This document shows positions 46,000 to 54,152 of a stretch of DNA of 57,261 bases, piece after piece. The notes below the pieces were generated by a model. That model was not told the origin of the DNA. It saw only the letters and a list, made by a program, of their open reading frames with translations, and made no database searches. The position numbers were made by a program, and so were the translations under genes. Position 1 is the first letter of the stretch. Each line of letters opens with the position of its first letter. Origin of the DNA: Anaerolineae bacterium (GTDB taxonomy: Bacteria; Chloroflexota; Anaerolineae; Anaerolineales; E44-bin32). The stretch covers positions 1 to 57,261 of the forward strand of contig DUEZ01000054.1 in assembly GCA_011174825.1 (NCBI GenBank). Reading direction: 5' to 3'.

Positions 46000-47289
46000 T
46001 TAAACTGTTTGAGGGTAGAACTGCCACAAGAAATCTCTGTTCGCTGGCAACATATCGTCCAGCAATGCTTTCGCGATCTCAAAGGAGGGGACCAACGGGT
46101 TGGTCATCATTGCCATCAATGCCGCTCCTCGGTCTCCTGTTACGCCCGCTTCCACGGTCCAACTCTCCCACGCTTTCGCCTGCTGACAGAGCGCACGAAT
46201 CGTGTCAGGTAGGGGACCCATATGGAGAGGTGTTACGCCATGAGCGCCGACGACACAAGGGACCTCCACCGAGGCATCATCGGGAAGATCCGGGATGCTC
46301 CCATTATTTCGAGTGACCAGAATCTGAACGTCTCGTCGATCGAACATCAAAGAGAGGATCAAACGCATTGCAGCTTCTGAATAAAGTGCCCCGCCGCGCA
46401 GACTTAGCTCGGGCGGTTTGACCAATTGGTTTGGATCCGCGTATTTCTCCATCAAGTCCCGTTCTACCTCTCGGACAACCTCCCCCCTCGTCTTTTCTAC
46501 CCCCTTAAGATCTTCAAGCATTTTGGTGTGGTTGTAATAGTATCGCAAGTAACCTGTGGGGATTACACCAAGAGCTTTTACCAGTGACGGATCAAACTCA
46601 TTGAGATAGGGCATCTCCTCGATCCGGTCAATCAGCTCCTCGGTCTTATCCACCCCTCGCACAAAAATCCGCTGGATCCAATTGACATGGTTGAGACCCA
46701 CCCACTCCAAAAAGACTTCATCAGGCATGACCTCGAAGAAAATCGCCAATCCCATCTGGACATTGATAGGGTTGTTGCACAACCCAACCACTTTCACGTC
46801 CGAATTTTTAAAGATCGCCTCGGTGATAATCCCTGATGGATTGGTGAAGTTCAGATACCAGGCATCTGGCGCATACTTTTCTAGGTCTCTAGCGATCTCC
46901 AAAGCCACAGGGATGGTCCGCCAAGCTTTAAGTGTCCCTCCTGGACCAGTCGTTTCTTGACCAACGACATCGTACTTCAGGGGAATCTTCTCATCCCGTA
47001 TTCGTGCATCTAAACCGCCCACCCGAATCGCTGAGACGATGAAGTCTGCACCTTCAATGGCTTCCGGTCGGGTCGTGGTGAGACTCACACTTGTATCGAG
47101 TTCGGCATAACGCAACATACGTTCAACCATGCCACCGACGACTTGAAGACGATCTTCATTGATGTCATGGAGCGCGATCTCATCGACTTCTACCTCACCC
47201 TCGTGCTGGATAAATCCTTCGACAAATTCGGGTGTGTAGGAACTACCCCCACCGATATAAGCTAGCTTTTCGATTCTCGATTTTTCCAC
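46000..47289 (-). CDS. GH4-family 6-phospho-beta-glucosidase (paralog 2)
   Basis: A 429-aa GH4 enzyme with IGGGSSYTPEFVEGF (NAD site), FIVSAIRVGGLDARIRDE, VVGQETTGPGG, YLNFTNPSGIITEAI, metal cysteine GLCNNPINVQ and histidine GLNHVNWIQR. It is closest in style to typical 6-phospho-beta-glucosidases (CelF/ChbF/LicH). The GTG at 47289 overlaps the EIIA gene by 28 nt, so the two are coupled, and GAGGTG precedes it. Expected substrate: the 6-phospho-disaccharide delivered by the PTS. Confidence 0.93.
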   Translation of the reverse strand: MEKSRIEKLAYIGGGSSYTPEFVEGFIQHEGEVEVDEIALHDINEDRLQVVGGMVERMLRYAELDTSVSLTTTRPEAIEGADFIVSAIRVGGLDARIRDEKIPLKYDVVGQETTGPGGTLKAWRTIPVALEIARDLEKYAPDAWYLNFTNPSGIITEAIFKNSDVKVVGLCNNPINVQMGLAIFFEVMPDEVFLEWVGLNHVNWIQRIFVRGVDKTEELIDRIEEMPYLNEFDPSLVKALGVIPTGYLRYYYNHTKMLEDLKGVEKTRGEVVREVERDLMEKYADPNQLVKPPELSLRGGALYSEAAMRLILSLMFDRRDVQILVTRNNGSIPDLPDDASVEVPCVVGAHGVTPLHMGPLPDTIRALCQQAKAWESWTVEAGVTGDRGAALMAMMTNPLVPSFEIAKALLDDMLPANRDFLWQFYPQTV

Positions 47290-47624
47290 TGAGACACCTC
47301 ATCTTCCAATGCTGTTAAACGCCTCATCAAGTCAATCGTTTCATGAACGTGATCGATCTCAATCCAGGCCAAGATCAATAGATCTAACGCGTGCACAAGC
47401 AGGACAGAGAAATCAACCTGCTCACCGCCGGCTTCCATCTTGACGATCTTGGCACTGACTCTATGCGCTTCAAGTTGTTCGTCTTCCGCCTCCTCCATCA
47501 ATCGATCTGCGTCCTCCCACCCGCCTTCCTTCGCATATTCGGCCGCTTCTTTAGCTTTCGAGCGTGCTTCTCCAGCGTGAAGGATTAGCGTGAATAATGT
47601 CTGTTCCCATTCTAATGCATCCAT
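47262..47624 (-). CDS. PTS EIIA component, lactose/cellobiose family
   Basis: A 120-aa three-helix protein that passes phosphate from HPr to EIIB. LFTLILHAGEARSKAKEAAE and MEEAEDEQLEAHRVSAKIV match helices 1-2; helix 3 has LLVHALDLLILAWIEIDHVHE. The histidine in LVHA is at the position of the phosphorylated histidine of the family, but the usual partner motif HAQDHLM is altered: the second histidine four residues on is replaced by leucine. The gene is split from EIIB and EIIC by six other genes. ATG with AGAGG. Confidence 0.82.
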   Translation of the reverse strand: MDALEWEQTLFTLILHAGEARSKAKEAAEYAKEGGWEDADRLMEEAEDEQLEAHRVSAKIVKMEAGGEQVDFSVLLVHALDLLILAWIEIDHVHETIDLMRRLTALEDEVSQWKNRESKS

Positions 47625-47633
47625 GGGTAGCCT

Positions 47634-48254
47634 CTATTCTTGAATGTGCTCCGAATCATTCATGCGGATCAGTTGCCACTTACCCCCTTGACCATGGAGC
47701 TCCGTGATCCCACATGGAGCCCAGCCTCCGTACTCCCTCCAGCGTTTCGGGTCAGCATCCAGCAGCGCAGCCATGATCAGACTAAGCACACCCCAGTGGG
47801 TCACGACGAGAATTCGATCCGACGGGTGTTCATCGGCGATATCGTGAACTGCGCTTAGCACTCGCCGGTTAAACTGACCAGGGCGCTCGCCTGTCAACAA
47901 CATACTGAGAGCGATGATGGGCTTCATGATTAACGGACCCGTCCCATCCGGTTCAAATGGCGGTTTGGGTTTGCCTTCCACCCACCCAAAAACATATTCC
48001 CGCAAACCATCGTGAGGCTCGGGGGTCAGTCCTAAGGCCTCCCCTATGATCTCTGCTGTCTGCATGGCGCGCCCTTGTGGGCTGGAGAACAGCGCAGCGA
48101 AATCCTCCCCCTCTAATCTACGAGCTGCTAACCTTGCTTGTTGTCTTCCTTTGGGGTTTAAAGGGCTATCGAGTCGGCCCCCGTGCAACAACCCCTTCTC
48201 GGTCCACTCGGTTTCCCCATGACGTACCAGCACCAATTGAGTAGGAGTGTTCAT
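47634..48254 (-). CDS. Histidine phosphatase (phosphoglycerate-mutase-like)
   Basis: A 206-aa protein of the RHG phosphatase superfamily. Catalytic motif LVLVRHGETEWTEKGLLHGG at the N-terminus, LFSSPQGRAMQTAEIIG, the acid residue LREYVFGWVEGKP and the second histidine VVTHWGVLSLIMA. ATGA overlap with the SUMF1-like gene and 10 nt spacing to EIIA show that it belongs to the operon. Probably removes phosphate from a sugar phosphate or other small molecule of the pathway. Confidence 0.88.
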   Translation of the reverse strand: MNTPTQLVLVRHGETEWTEKGLLHGGRLDSPLNPKGRQQARLAARRLEGEDFAALFSSPQGRAMQTAEIIGEALGLTPEPHDGLREYVFGWVEGKPKPPFEPDGTGPLIMKPIIALSMLLTGERPGQFNRRVLSAVHDIADEHPSDRILVVTHWGVLSLIMAALLDADPKRWREYGGWAPCGITELHGQGGKWQLIRMNDSEHIQE

Positions 48255-48901
48255 TTGGGCAATGTATCCGCAACACATCGGAAACCGATGAAATCATTTC
48301 TCCGATGTGGCGTATGCATCCGCCGAGCGTGGGTGCGGGCTTGTTCTGCCCCATCCAACCAATTCCCGCCTCGCAAGGGCATTCGTATCGGAGAATACTT
48401 ACCACCCATCCACTCAAAAACATTTCCTGCCATATCAGCGACGCCATAGGGACTATCACCCTTCGGGGAGTATTTGCTGACCGGTGAAGTGGTTAGAATC
48501 TCGCTCTCACCGGTATTACATTTATATTTATCGAACATGTTCCCCCATGGCCATTGGCGACCATCTGTGCCACGCGCTGCCTTCTCCCACTCGATCTCGG
48601 TGGGCAACCGTTTCCCTGCCCACTCAGCATACACGTTTGCGCTCTCCCATCTCACATGAACTACCGGGTGATCCTCTTTACCCTCCGGGATCACGCCGCG
48701 CCGCCAATGGTCTGGCTCGATGTGCCCTGTTTGATCCACAAATTTCTTATACTCTGCGTTGGTTACAGGAAACCGATCGATATAGTAGGCCTCGGTCTGA
48801 ACTTTCTCCCGATCGGGACCGAAGAGAAACTCACCCGCTGGGATGAATACCATCGGTCTGCCATCCTTGCCATAATAAATAGAAATATCTTCTGTTGACA
48901 T
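48251..48901 (-). CDS. SUMF1/FGE-fold protein without catalytic cysteines
   Basis: A 216-aa protein of the formylglycine-generating enzyme fold: MVFIPAGEFLFG, AYYIDRFPVTNAEYKKFVD, HPVVHVRWESANVYAEWAGK, RLPTEIEWEKAARG, GRQWPWGN, GVADMAGNVFEWMGG and a final FIGFRC. In true FGE the segment after RGGS(W/F) holds two active cysteines; here RGGNWLDGAEQARTHARR has none, so it should not make formylglycine from cysteine. It may be a carbohydrate-binding or regulatory relative. AGGAG ribosome site, no signal peptide, coupled to the phosphatase downstream. Confidence 0.87.
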   Translation of the reverse strand: MSTEDISIYYGKDGRPMVFIPAGEFLFGPDREKVQTEAYYIDRFPVTNAEYKKFVDQTGHIEPDHWRRGVIPEGKEDHPVVHVRWESANVYAEWAGKRLPTEIEWEKAARGTDGRQWPWGNMFDKYKCNTGESEILTTSPVSKYSPKGDSPYGVADMAGNVFEWMGGKYSPIRMPLRGGNWLDGAEQARTHARRMHTPHRRNDFIGFRCVADTLPK

Positions 48902-49006
48902 TAACTCCTACCTCTATTCAAATTTGATCTGGGGGTGTTGATACCTACCTACTCGTTATCCCTACACACGATGCAGTTTCACCTCGCGACGGGAGGGGTC
49001 GGAAGT

Positions 49007-49792
49007 CTATGTGACATCTTGTGATACCAACCACCGATAAGCCAAGACGAACGCTAGAATGTAATAAGCAACCGTAATCAGTAAACCAACCAAATTCATA
49101 CCTCCAGTCAATGATAATTCAGAGGATTGTCCGCCCATCCCAAGTCGGATGAAGCCAAAAGCTGATTCAAAAACCGTGTAGGTCACTATCGCTAACCATA
49201 GGAATCGAAGGCGTCCTGAAACAGCACGAGCTAGCAGCACTCCAAGTGCCCCGCTAACGACCGGCACTGCGGTACGATAAAGAAGATGTGCGAGGAGCCA
49301 TATCAATAAAACATGCAGCGGCAACTCCGCTAAAACCGTCTGGAAGGGGGTAGATAAATCACCAAAGGACAGCCTAAAGCCAGCGCTGATAAAAGTGAAA
49401 CCAATAAATACTTGGACGACCAACCCCGAGCCAAATCCAAGGGATAGTCCATCCGTGAATTGTGCCGATTTCTCGGGGCGTTTACGACGCAGAACGAGAT
49501 ACAAAGCCCCTTGTACGACCAATGCCCCAACCAATGAACTTAACAAGGGCAGCAGGAAGCGCCATGCCCCTTCCGGAACGGCATCTGATGGCCCCGCGCC
49601 CAGCACAAATTGTCTTATCAGACTCTGCAGAAAGAGCATCGGCAACAGTGATACAAACCAGGTTCCTATCCCCCAATAAAGTAGTTCGCGATCGAACGTC
49701 TGAAAACGCCGAGTAAGCAACCTCATGGGAAATCCAGGAGCGAAAATAAACAAAAAACCACCGGCAGCCACAATCAAGCCTCGAAAAATCAC
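49007..49792 (-). CDS. Polytopic membrane protein, unknown
   Basis: A 261-aa protein with about seven or eight hydrophobic segments (for example GLIVAAGGFLFIFAPGF, VSLLPMLFLQSLI, LLLPLLSSLVGALVVQGAL, GLLITVAYYILAFVLAYRWL). No enzymatic motif seen. GTG start at 49792; GGAG lies a little far upstream. It sits between EIIB and the SUMF1-like gene within the PTS cluster, so it may belong to sugar export, signalling or processing. No family recognised. Confidence 0.7.
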   Translation of the reverse strand: MIFRGLIVAAGGFLFIFAPGFPMRLLTRRFQTFDRELLYWGIGTWFVSLLPMLFLQSLIRQFVLGAGPSDAVPEGAWRFLLPLLSSLVGALVVQGALYLVLRRKRPEKSAQFTDGLSLGFGSGLVVQVFIGFTFISAGFRLSFGDLSTPFQTVLAELPLHVLLIWLLAHLLYRTAVPVVSGALGVLLARAVSGRLRFLWLAIVTYTVFESAFGFIRLGMGGQSSELSLTGGMNLVGLLITVAYYILAFVLAYRWLVSQDVT

Positions 49793-49920
49793 TCGGTTGA
49801 CCTCTCCTTTCTCTTGGGACTAGACCCGCTATGAACTGCTAGGTGCGGTAATCCTGGACAGGATGACATCCAGATCACAGCTAACTTTGAAAGTAAAAAT
49901 GAAGCTAAGATCGCTCAAAC

Positions 49921-50253
49921 CTAGAGATTTAATGCCTCTTTGATCTGTTCGAACAGCTTCTCGCCATCAACCATGCCGTAGGTTACAGTGTCGATATTTT
50001 CAACAACAGTTCCGTGAGGACTAGCCATCTCGGTAATACTTTTTCGTTTATAACGAACTTGCGGAGCGATGAGCACCATGTCAACATATTTCTCTTTGAA
50101 GTCATACCGCCCAACATCTGGTGTCGTGATCGCATGCATCTCGAGATCGAATCCCTGCGTCTTTGCAGCGTCTATCGTCTTTGACTCAAGCAAACTTGAT
50201 GACATCCCGATCGCACAAACGATGAGAACTTTGACCGGCTTCTTCTCTGCCAT
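49921..50253 (-). CDS. PTS EIIB component, lactose/cellobiose family
   Basis: A 110-aa protein. The phosphorylation loop VLIVCAIGMSSSLLESKTI contains the single active cysteine near residue 13, as in cellobiose/chitobiose EIIB. The rest (DMVLIAPQVRYKRKSITEM and the final GEKLFEQIKEALNL) has the family fold. GGAGG ribosome site. It accepts phosphate from EIIA and hands it to the sugar in EIIC. Between GH4 number 3 (about 70 nt upstream) and the membrane protein. Confidence 0.92.
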   Translation of the reverse strand: MAEKKPVKVLIVCAIGMSSSLLESKTIDAAKTQGFDLEMHAITTPDVGRYDFKEKYVDMVLIAPQVRYKRKSITEMASPHGTVVENIDTVTYGMVDGEKLFEQIKEALNL

Positions 50254-50326
50254 ATTCCCCTCCTGCTAAAATACGTGCAAGCCAATCTTAGGTAGTTACT
50301 ACTCCAGCCAGATAGTTTATACCAGC

Positions 50327-51709
50327 CTAGCACAACTCTGGGAAGTGTTTTCCATGTTGCACGATGTAATCGTCCAAGATCAATTTTGCCGTCTCATAAG
50401 ACGGTATCAGGGGGTGTAATGCTAACGCTTTAACAGCCAACGAGTATGACCTTTCAACAACCGCTTGGATTGTCAGGCGCTCGTAGGCTTTTACGCGTTT
50501 CATGAGCCCCAGAGCATGGTCAGGGATCCTGCCCATCGCAAACGGTCGAACCAAGCCATCACCTACATAACAGGTCACCTCGACAACGTCATCGTCAGCC
50601 ATATCCGTTAGCGTACCTCTGTTCGGCACATTGAGAATAATTTTCGCAGCTTCACCCTTCTGCGTTAGCGCCTCGATCAACCGCAACATCACGCCAGAGT
50701 ATCCCTCAGCAGCACTTTCCATGAAATCCTTTTCTTCTTCGATCTCTTCTTCGTGGTGCCCTTCGCCTGTCTCAAGTGTCATATAGGTGCTATGACGTTG
50801 GTCTTGATAATGTTCGTATGCACCCAACGTTCGGGCAGGATCCGAGCCCTCATCATGTATTTGTTTGAGCGAATCATATAACTCGTCCACAAATGGCTGG
50901 ATCTGTTGCGCCCGACTTTGACCAGCCTTAAGCAGATTCTCAACCGCCCGCTGCGTGTAGTAATAGAAAAGCAGATACTCATTGGGAAGCACCCCGAGCG
51001 CTTCGATCAGATCAGGGTGAAAGGGCAGCCAGTGCCATGGAACGCCCTCCTCTTTGATCTCGTGGATGATCTCCCGTACGAGATTCTTTCCTTCCATATA
51101 CACACCCGACATCCATCCCAGGTGATTGAGGCCGTAGTATTCGAAGAAAATATGGCTTAGTGGGACACCAAAGTGCGCCGCGATATCCCTTTCCATCGCA
51201 GAGGGGTTGTCACATATTCCTATCGCGCGTTCATATCCAGCCACACGAGTGATCGCCTCGGTGATGATCCCCGCCGGGTTGGTGAAATTGAGCAGCCAAG
51301 CCTGCGGTGCAAGCTCGCGGATCAACTCCAGATAATCAAAAACCACGGGGATGGTACGCATTGCCATAGCGAAACCGCCTGGACCGGTGGTTTCCTGTCC
51401 GAGGACCCCATACTTCAACGGCACCTGCTCGTCGATGACGCGTGAGGCGATTCCACCTTGGCGCAAGGTCGTCACGATGAAGTCGGAATCCTTGATAGCT
51501 TGTTCAGCATTTGTCGTCCAGACCAACTCAAACTCTGGTTGAACGTTTTTCAACCGGATCTCGCTCACCATTCGGATCAAGTCCAAACGCTCGGAGTCGA
51601 TATCCATCAAACATAATTCTGTTAGCGGAATGCGCGACTGGAAGGCGAGGACGCTTTCGATCACCAAGGGTGTGCGTACCCCGCCTGCTCCAATGAAGGT
51701 CAGTTTCAC
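50327..51709 (-). CDS. GH4-family 6-phospho-glycosidase (paralog 3)
   Basis: A 460-aa GH4 enzyme. LTFIGAGGVRTPLVIESVL (NAD), FIVTTLRQGGIASRVIDE, VLGQETTGPGG, WLLNFTNPAGIITEAI, cysteine GICDNPSAMERD and histidine GLNHLGWMSGV. It differs from the others by an acidic insert around residues 295-330 (YEHYQDQRHSTYMTLETGEG, then HHEEEIEEEKDF). GTG start with AGGAGA at 6 nt. It follows EIIC by 85 nt, so it is probably the main hydrolase for the imported sugar. Confidence 0.92.
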   Translation of the reverse strand: MKLTFIGAGGVRTPLVIESVLAFQSRIPLTELCLMDIDSERLDLIRMVSEIRLKNVQPEFELVWTTNAEQAIKDSDFIVTTLRQGGIASRVIDEQVPLKYGVLGQETTGPGGFAMAMRTIPVVFDYLELIRELAPQAWLLNFTNPAGIITEAITRVAGYERAIGICDNPSAMERDIAAHFGVPLSHIFFEYYGLNHLGWMSGVYMEGKNLVREIIHEIKEEGVPWHWLPFHPDLIEALGVLPNEYLLFYYYTQRAVENLLKAGQSRAQQIQPFVDELYDSLKQIHDEGSDPARTLGAYEHYQDQRHSTYMTLETGEGHHEEEIEEEKDFMESAAEGYSGVMLRLIEALTQKGEAAKIILNVPNRGTLTDMADDDVVEVTCYVGDGLVRPFAMGRIPDHALGLMKRVKAYERLTIQAVVERSYSLAVKALALHPLIPSYETAKLILDDYIVQHGKHFPELC

Positions 51710-51794
51710 GGAAGTTCTCCTGATGCAGAATCGAAAAAAGTTGGGGGATACGGGGTGACCGTATCCCCCTTTCGCTTTCGCAGATGGCGATAGC

Positions 51795-53090
51795 TTATGC
51801 CGGCGCTGGAGCTACTTCTAGGACCCCCTCCTCCTTCTCAAGCACCTGGCGCTCCCAAGCCTTGAATGCTGGCCACCATATGATCCCTGGGATCACAAAC
51901 TCGGTAATGAGTGCCAGGATCGCAGCTCGGAAGTCGAAGCCCGTCATCATGAACATCAAGAGCGGAGACGGCAAAGTCCATGGCGCTGCGATGTAGGTGG
52001 GGTTCACCAAATTGAGCGTGTGTGCTAGCCAAGCCACAGTTGTGTTGAGGAAGGTGATGATGATGAAGGGAATCGCCAGCACGGGGTTGAAGACCACCGG
52101 TGCGCCGAAGGTGATCGGTTCGTTGATGTTGAAGATGCCCGGCCAGATTCCCAACCAACCCACGCGCTTTAGACGCTTTGACCTCGAGCGGATGAAGTAG
52201 ATGGCCAAAGGCAACGTGGCGCCGGAGCCGCCCGGCACAACGTAGCTGCGGAACTGACTGGTGTAGATGGCAGTAGGAGTCAGCCCTTGAGCCACGGCCT
52301 GTGCATTGGCAGCGAGGTTAACCGTCCAGATTGGTTCCAGTGCGATGCCGATGGTCAAGTCGCCGTGGATACCCATTGTCCAGAGGAAAGCGTGGAAGGT
52401 TTCAGCCACCGCGGCCGCTACATAGGTTGAAGCAGCCGGCACGATCTTTGAAAGTACCTCAAAGATACCACCGGCGATATCGATATTGAGCAAGAAGCGA
52501 ATGGCCCACCAGCCAAAAACGATCACCGCGCCCGGGATGAGGGCGATGAAGGCATTGGTGATGGCAGGTGGGACCCCTTCCGGCATCGAGATGTAGAGAT
52601 TCCTGTCGATAAAGAACTTGAAAACCTCAACCGTGACCACAGCGACGACGATGGCGGTGAACAAACCGCTGTTGTCCAGGTAGGTGGCCGCCTCCCCATC
52701 CAGAAGCTGAGGGGTAGCTACCATGATGTAGGACATGAAGGTAAAAACGATCGGCATGACCGGATCGAGGCCACGACGTCGACTCAGCGCGTACGTGATG
52801 GACAAAAGCACAAAGACGGACAAGAGTCCGAAGGTGACGTTGAAGGGCACCCAGAGGGCATTGGCGAGGTCTTGGTTGATGACATCCCCAAGGTAGACCT
52901 CGGAACCCTTCTCCAGGCTCATAGGAAACTGAAGAATAATCAGGACCAGTGAGCCAATGATGATCACCGGCATCATTGCCACAAATCCATCGCGGATTGA
53001 AGCGAGGTGAGGCTGGTCAAATAGCGGGGCAAGAACCTCCATCCCATCCGCCAGGCGATCAGCCCATCCCTTCTTCTGTGTTGATTCCAT
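51795..53090 (-). CDS. PTS EIIC component, lactose/cellobiose family
   Basis: A 431-aa membrane permease with about ten transmembrane segments. N-terminal IRDGFVAMMPVIIIGSLVLI and the later GIHGDLTIGIALEPIW and FNINEPITFGAPVVFNPVLA match the conserved cellobiose/lichenan EIIC motifs (NINEPxxFGxP). It binds and translocates the disaccharide while EIIB phosphorylates it. ATG with GGAG at 8 nt. A half operator GTACTA lies about 35 nt upstream (53122-53127), suggesting GntR control besides the repressor's own promoter. Confidence 0.94.
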   Translation of the reverse strand: MESTQKKGWADRLADGMEVLAPLFDQPHLASIRDGFVAMMPVIIIGSLVLIILQFPMSLEKGSEVYLGDVINQDLANALWVPFNVTFGLLSVFVLLSITYALSRRRGLDPVMPIVFTFMSYIMVATPQLLDGEAATYLDNSGLFTAIVVAVVTVEVFKFFIDRNLYISMPEGVPPAITNAFIALIPGAVIVFGWWAIRFLLNIDIAGGIFEVLSKIVPAASTYVAAAVAETFHAFLWTMGIHGDLTIGIALEPIWTVNLAANAQAVAQGLTPTAIYTSQFRSYVVPGGSGATLPLAIYFIRSRSKRLKRVGWLGIWPGIFNINEPITFGAPVVFNPVLAIPFIIITFLNTTVAWLAHTLNLVNPTYIAAPWTLPSPLLMFMMTGFDFRAAILALITEFVIPGIIWWPAFKAWERQVLEKEEGVLEVAPAPA

Positions 53091-53129
53091 TGTGGTGTTC
53101 TCCTTTATTGAAAATAATAAATAGTACGA

Positions 53130-53171
53130 TCACGATTCTTCGAAAGAGTTTGTCATTCTATCTTTCTCCAA
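53130..53171 (-). CDS. Possible 13-codon leader peptide before EIIC
   Basis: AAGGAGGTGA (53173-53182), a perfect complement of the 16S rRNA 3' end, stands one nucleotide before a TTG opening MEKDRMTNSFEES and a TGA stop, all between the GntR stop and EIIC. An in-frame ATG at 53186 would extend it to 18 codons but would contain the ribosome site. Such a strong site for so short a frame hints at a translated leader or small protein; it may equally be a relic of an older gene start. Confidence 0.4.
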   Translation of the reverse strand: MEKDRMTNSFEES

Positions 53172-53189
53172 TTCACCTCCTTTCATGTT

Positions 53190-53987
53190 CTAGGCAACTC
53201 GCTTGGTGTTCCTCCCCCCACCAAACGGTTCCCTTAAGTTTTCTCCGGCTCCAGCTACAAATTCTCGATGGATATGAGTATAGAATTCATATCCATCACC
53301 TCTGTAAGTTGCGCGGGAAAATTCGATAGGACGTCCGTCCTCAAGGAAGGTCACTTGTTCTCTAAGTAGGACAGCAGCAGGCTTTGTCAATACCAAACGT
53401 TCTGCTTCTATATCATCAGCCAGGGAAGCTTTTAGTCTTACATCAGCAGAATCCACTTTCATGCCGTATCTTTCCTCTAAAAATGAGTAAAGGGAGGTTT
53501 GATCATCGATCTGCTGCAGAATGCCGGGACAGAGAGAATGAGGCAAGTAGGCCTCTTGGACAACAATAGGAACCCCGTTTGCTTTACGGAGACGCGCTAC
53601 GTAAACAAGATTATCACCCGGGGAAATTTGCAAATATCTCGCTTGTTCTTCAGATGCTGGAATGATGCGGCGATCAAGCACTTCTGAACTGGGGATCTGA
53701 TCGTCCTGTAAGACTCTTTCAGAAAAGCTAAAGATCGAACCCTTGCGTCTTGCCTCAGGGTCGCTTACATAGGTTCCTTTACCAATCCGAGTGTAGACGA
53801 TGCCCTGGTGCATCAAAGAGGACAGCGCTTGCCTGACCGTTAAGCGGCTTACGTCGAACCTTTTCGCAAGTTTACGCTCAGAAGGTAAACGCTCATGAGG
53901 TGCATAGACGCCTTCTCTGATCATGTTGAGAAGCTTATCTCGCAGCTGAAGGTACAAAGGACGAGATGTTCCGCTATCCAGACTCAT
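53190..53987 (-). CDS. GntR-family transcriptional regulator, HutC/UTRA type
   Basis: A 265-aa regulator. N-terminal winged helix (PLYLQLRDKLLNMIREGVYA, LPSERKLAKRFDVSRLTVRQ, MHQGIVYTRIGKGTYVS), then a UTRA ligand-binding domain (ARYLQISPGDNLVYVARLRK, VQEAYLPHSLCPGIL, LVLTKPAAVLLREQVTFLED). UTRA domains of this type bind phosphorylated sugars, for example in NagR/DasR. It most likely represses the PTS cluster and itself. Start ATG at 53987 with AAGG; a GTG two codons upstream is possible. Its promoter holds a clear inverted repeat. Confidence 0.93.
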   Translation of the reverse strand: MSLDSGTSRPLYLQLRDKLLNMIREGVYAPHERLPSERKLAKRFDVSRLTVRQALSSLMHQGIVYTRIGKGTYVSDPEARRKGSIFSFSERVLQDDQIPSSEVLDRRIIPASEEQARYLQISPGDNLVYVARLRKANGVPIVVQEAYLPHSLCPGILQQIDDQTSLYSFLEERYGMKVDSADVRLKASLADDIEAERLVLTKPAAVLLREQVTFLEDGRPIEFSRATYRGDGYEFYTHIHREFVAGAGENLREPFGGGRNTKRVA

Positions 53988-54009
53988 GCGCACCTTACCG
54001 CTTCAGACC

Positions 54010-54019
54010 GGTACGTACC
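54010..54019. promoter_or_regulatory. GGTACGTACC palindrome upstream of GntR gene
   Basis: A perfect 10-bp palindrome downstream of the predicted -10 box and about 23 nt before the start codon. It shares the GTAC core of the operator at 54033-54048 and may be a second repressor site. Confidence 0.4.
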
Positions 54020-54028
54020 ACCAAGATT

Positions 54029-54058
54029 ATAATAGTACAAAAGTACTACACATGTCAA
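54029..54058 (-). promoter_or_regulatory. Promoter and operator of the PTS regulator
   Basis: Minus strand: perfect TTGACA (54053-54058), an 18-bp spacer and TATTAT (54029-54034). The spacer is filled by the perfect inverted repeat TAGTAC-TTTT-GTACTA (54033-54048), the expected form of a GntR/HutC operator. A repressor bound there would block polymerase. Confidence 0.7.
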
Positions 54059-54152
54059 TTATAGAGTCGTTTTGCATAAGCTTGAGAACTATACAATTTC
54101 CTTAAAATTTCCATTGCACTAAGGCTGCTTCCAGGCGTAAATTCGAGAAAAA

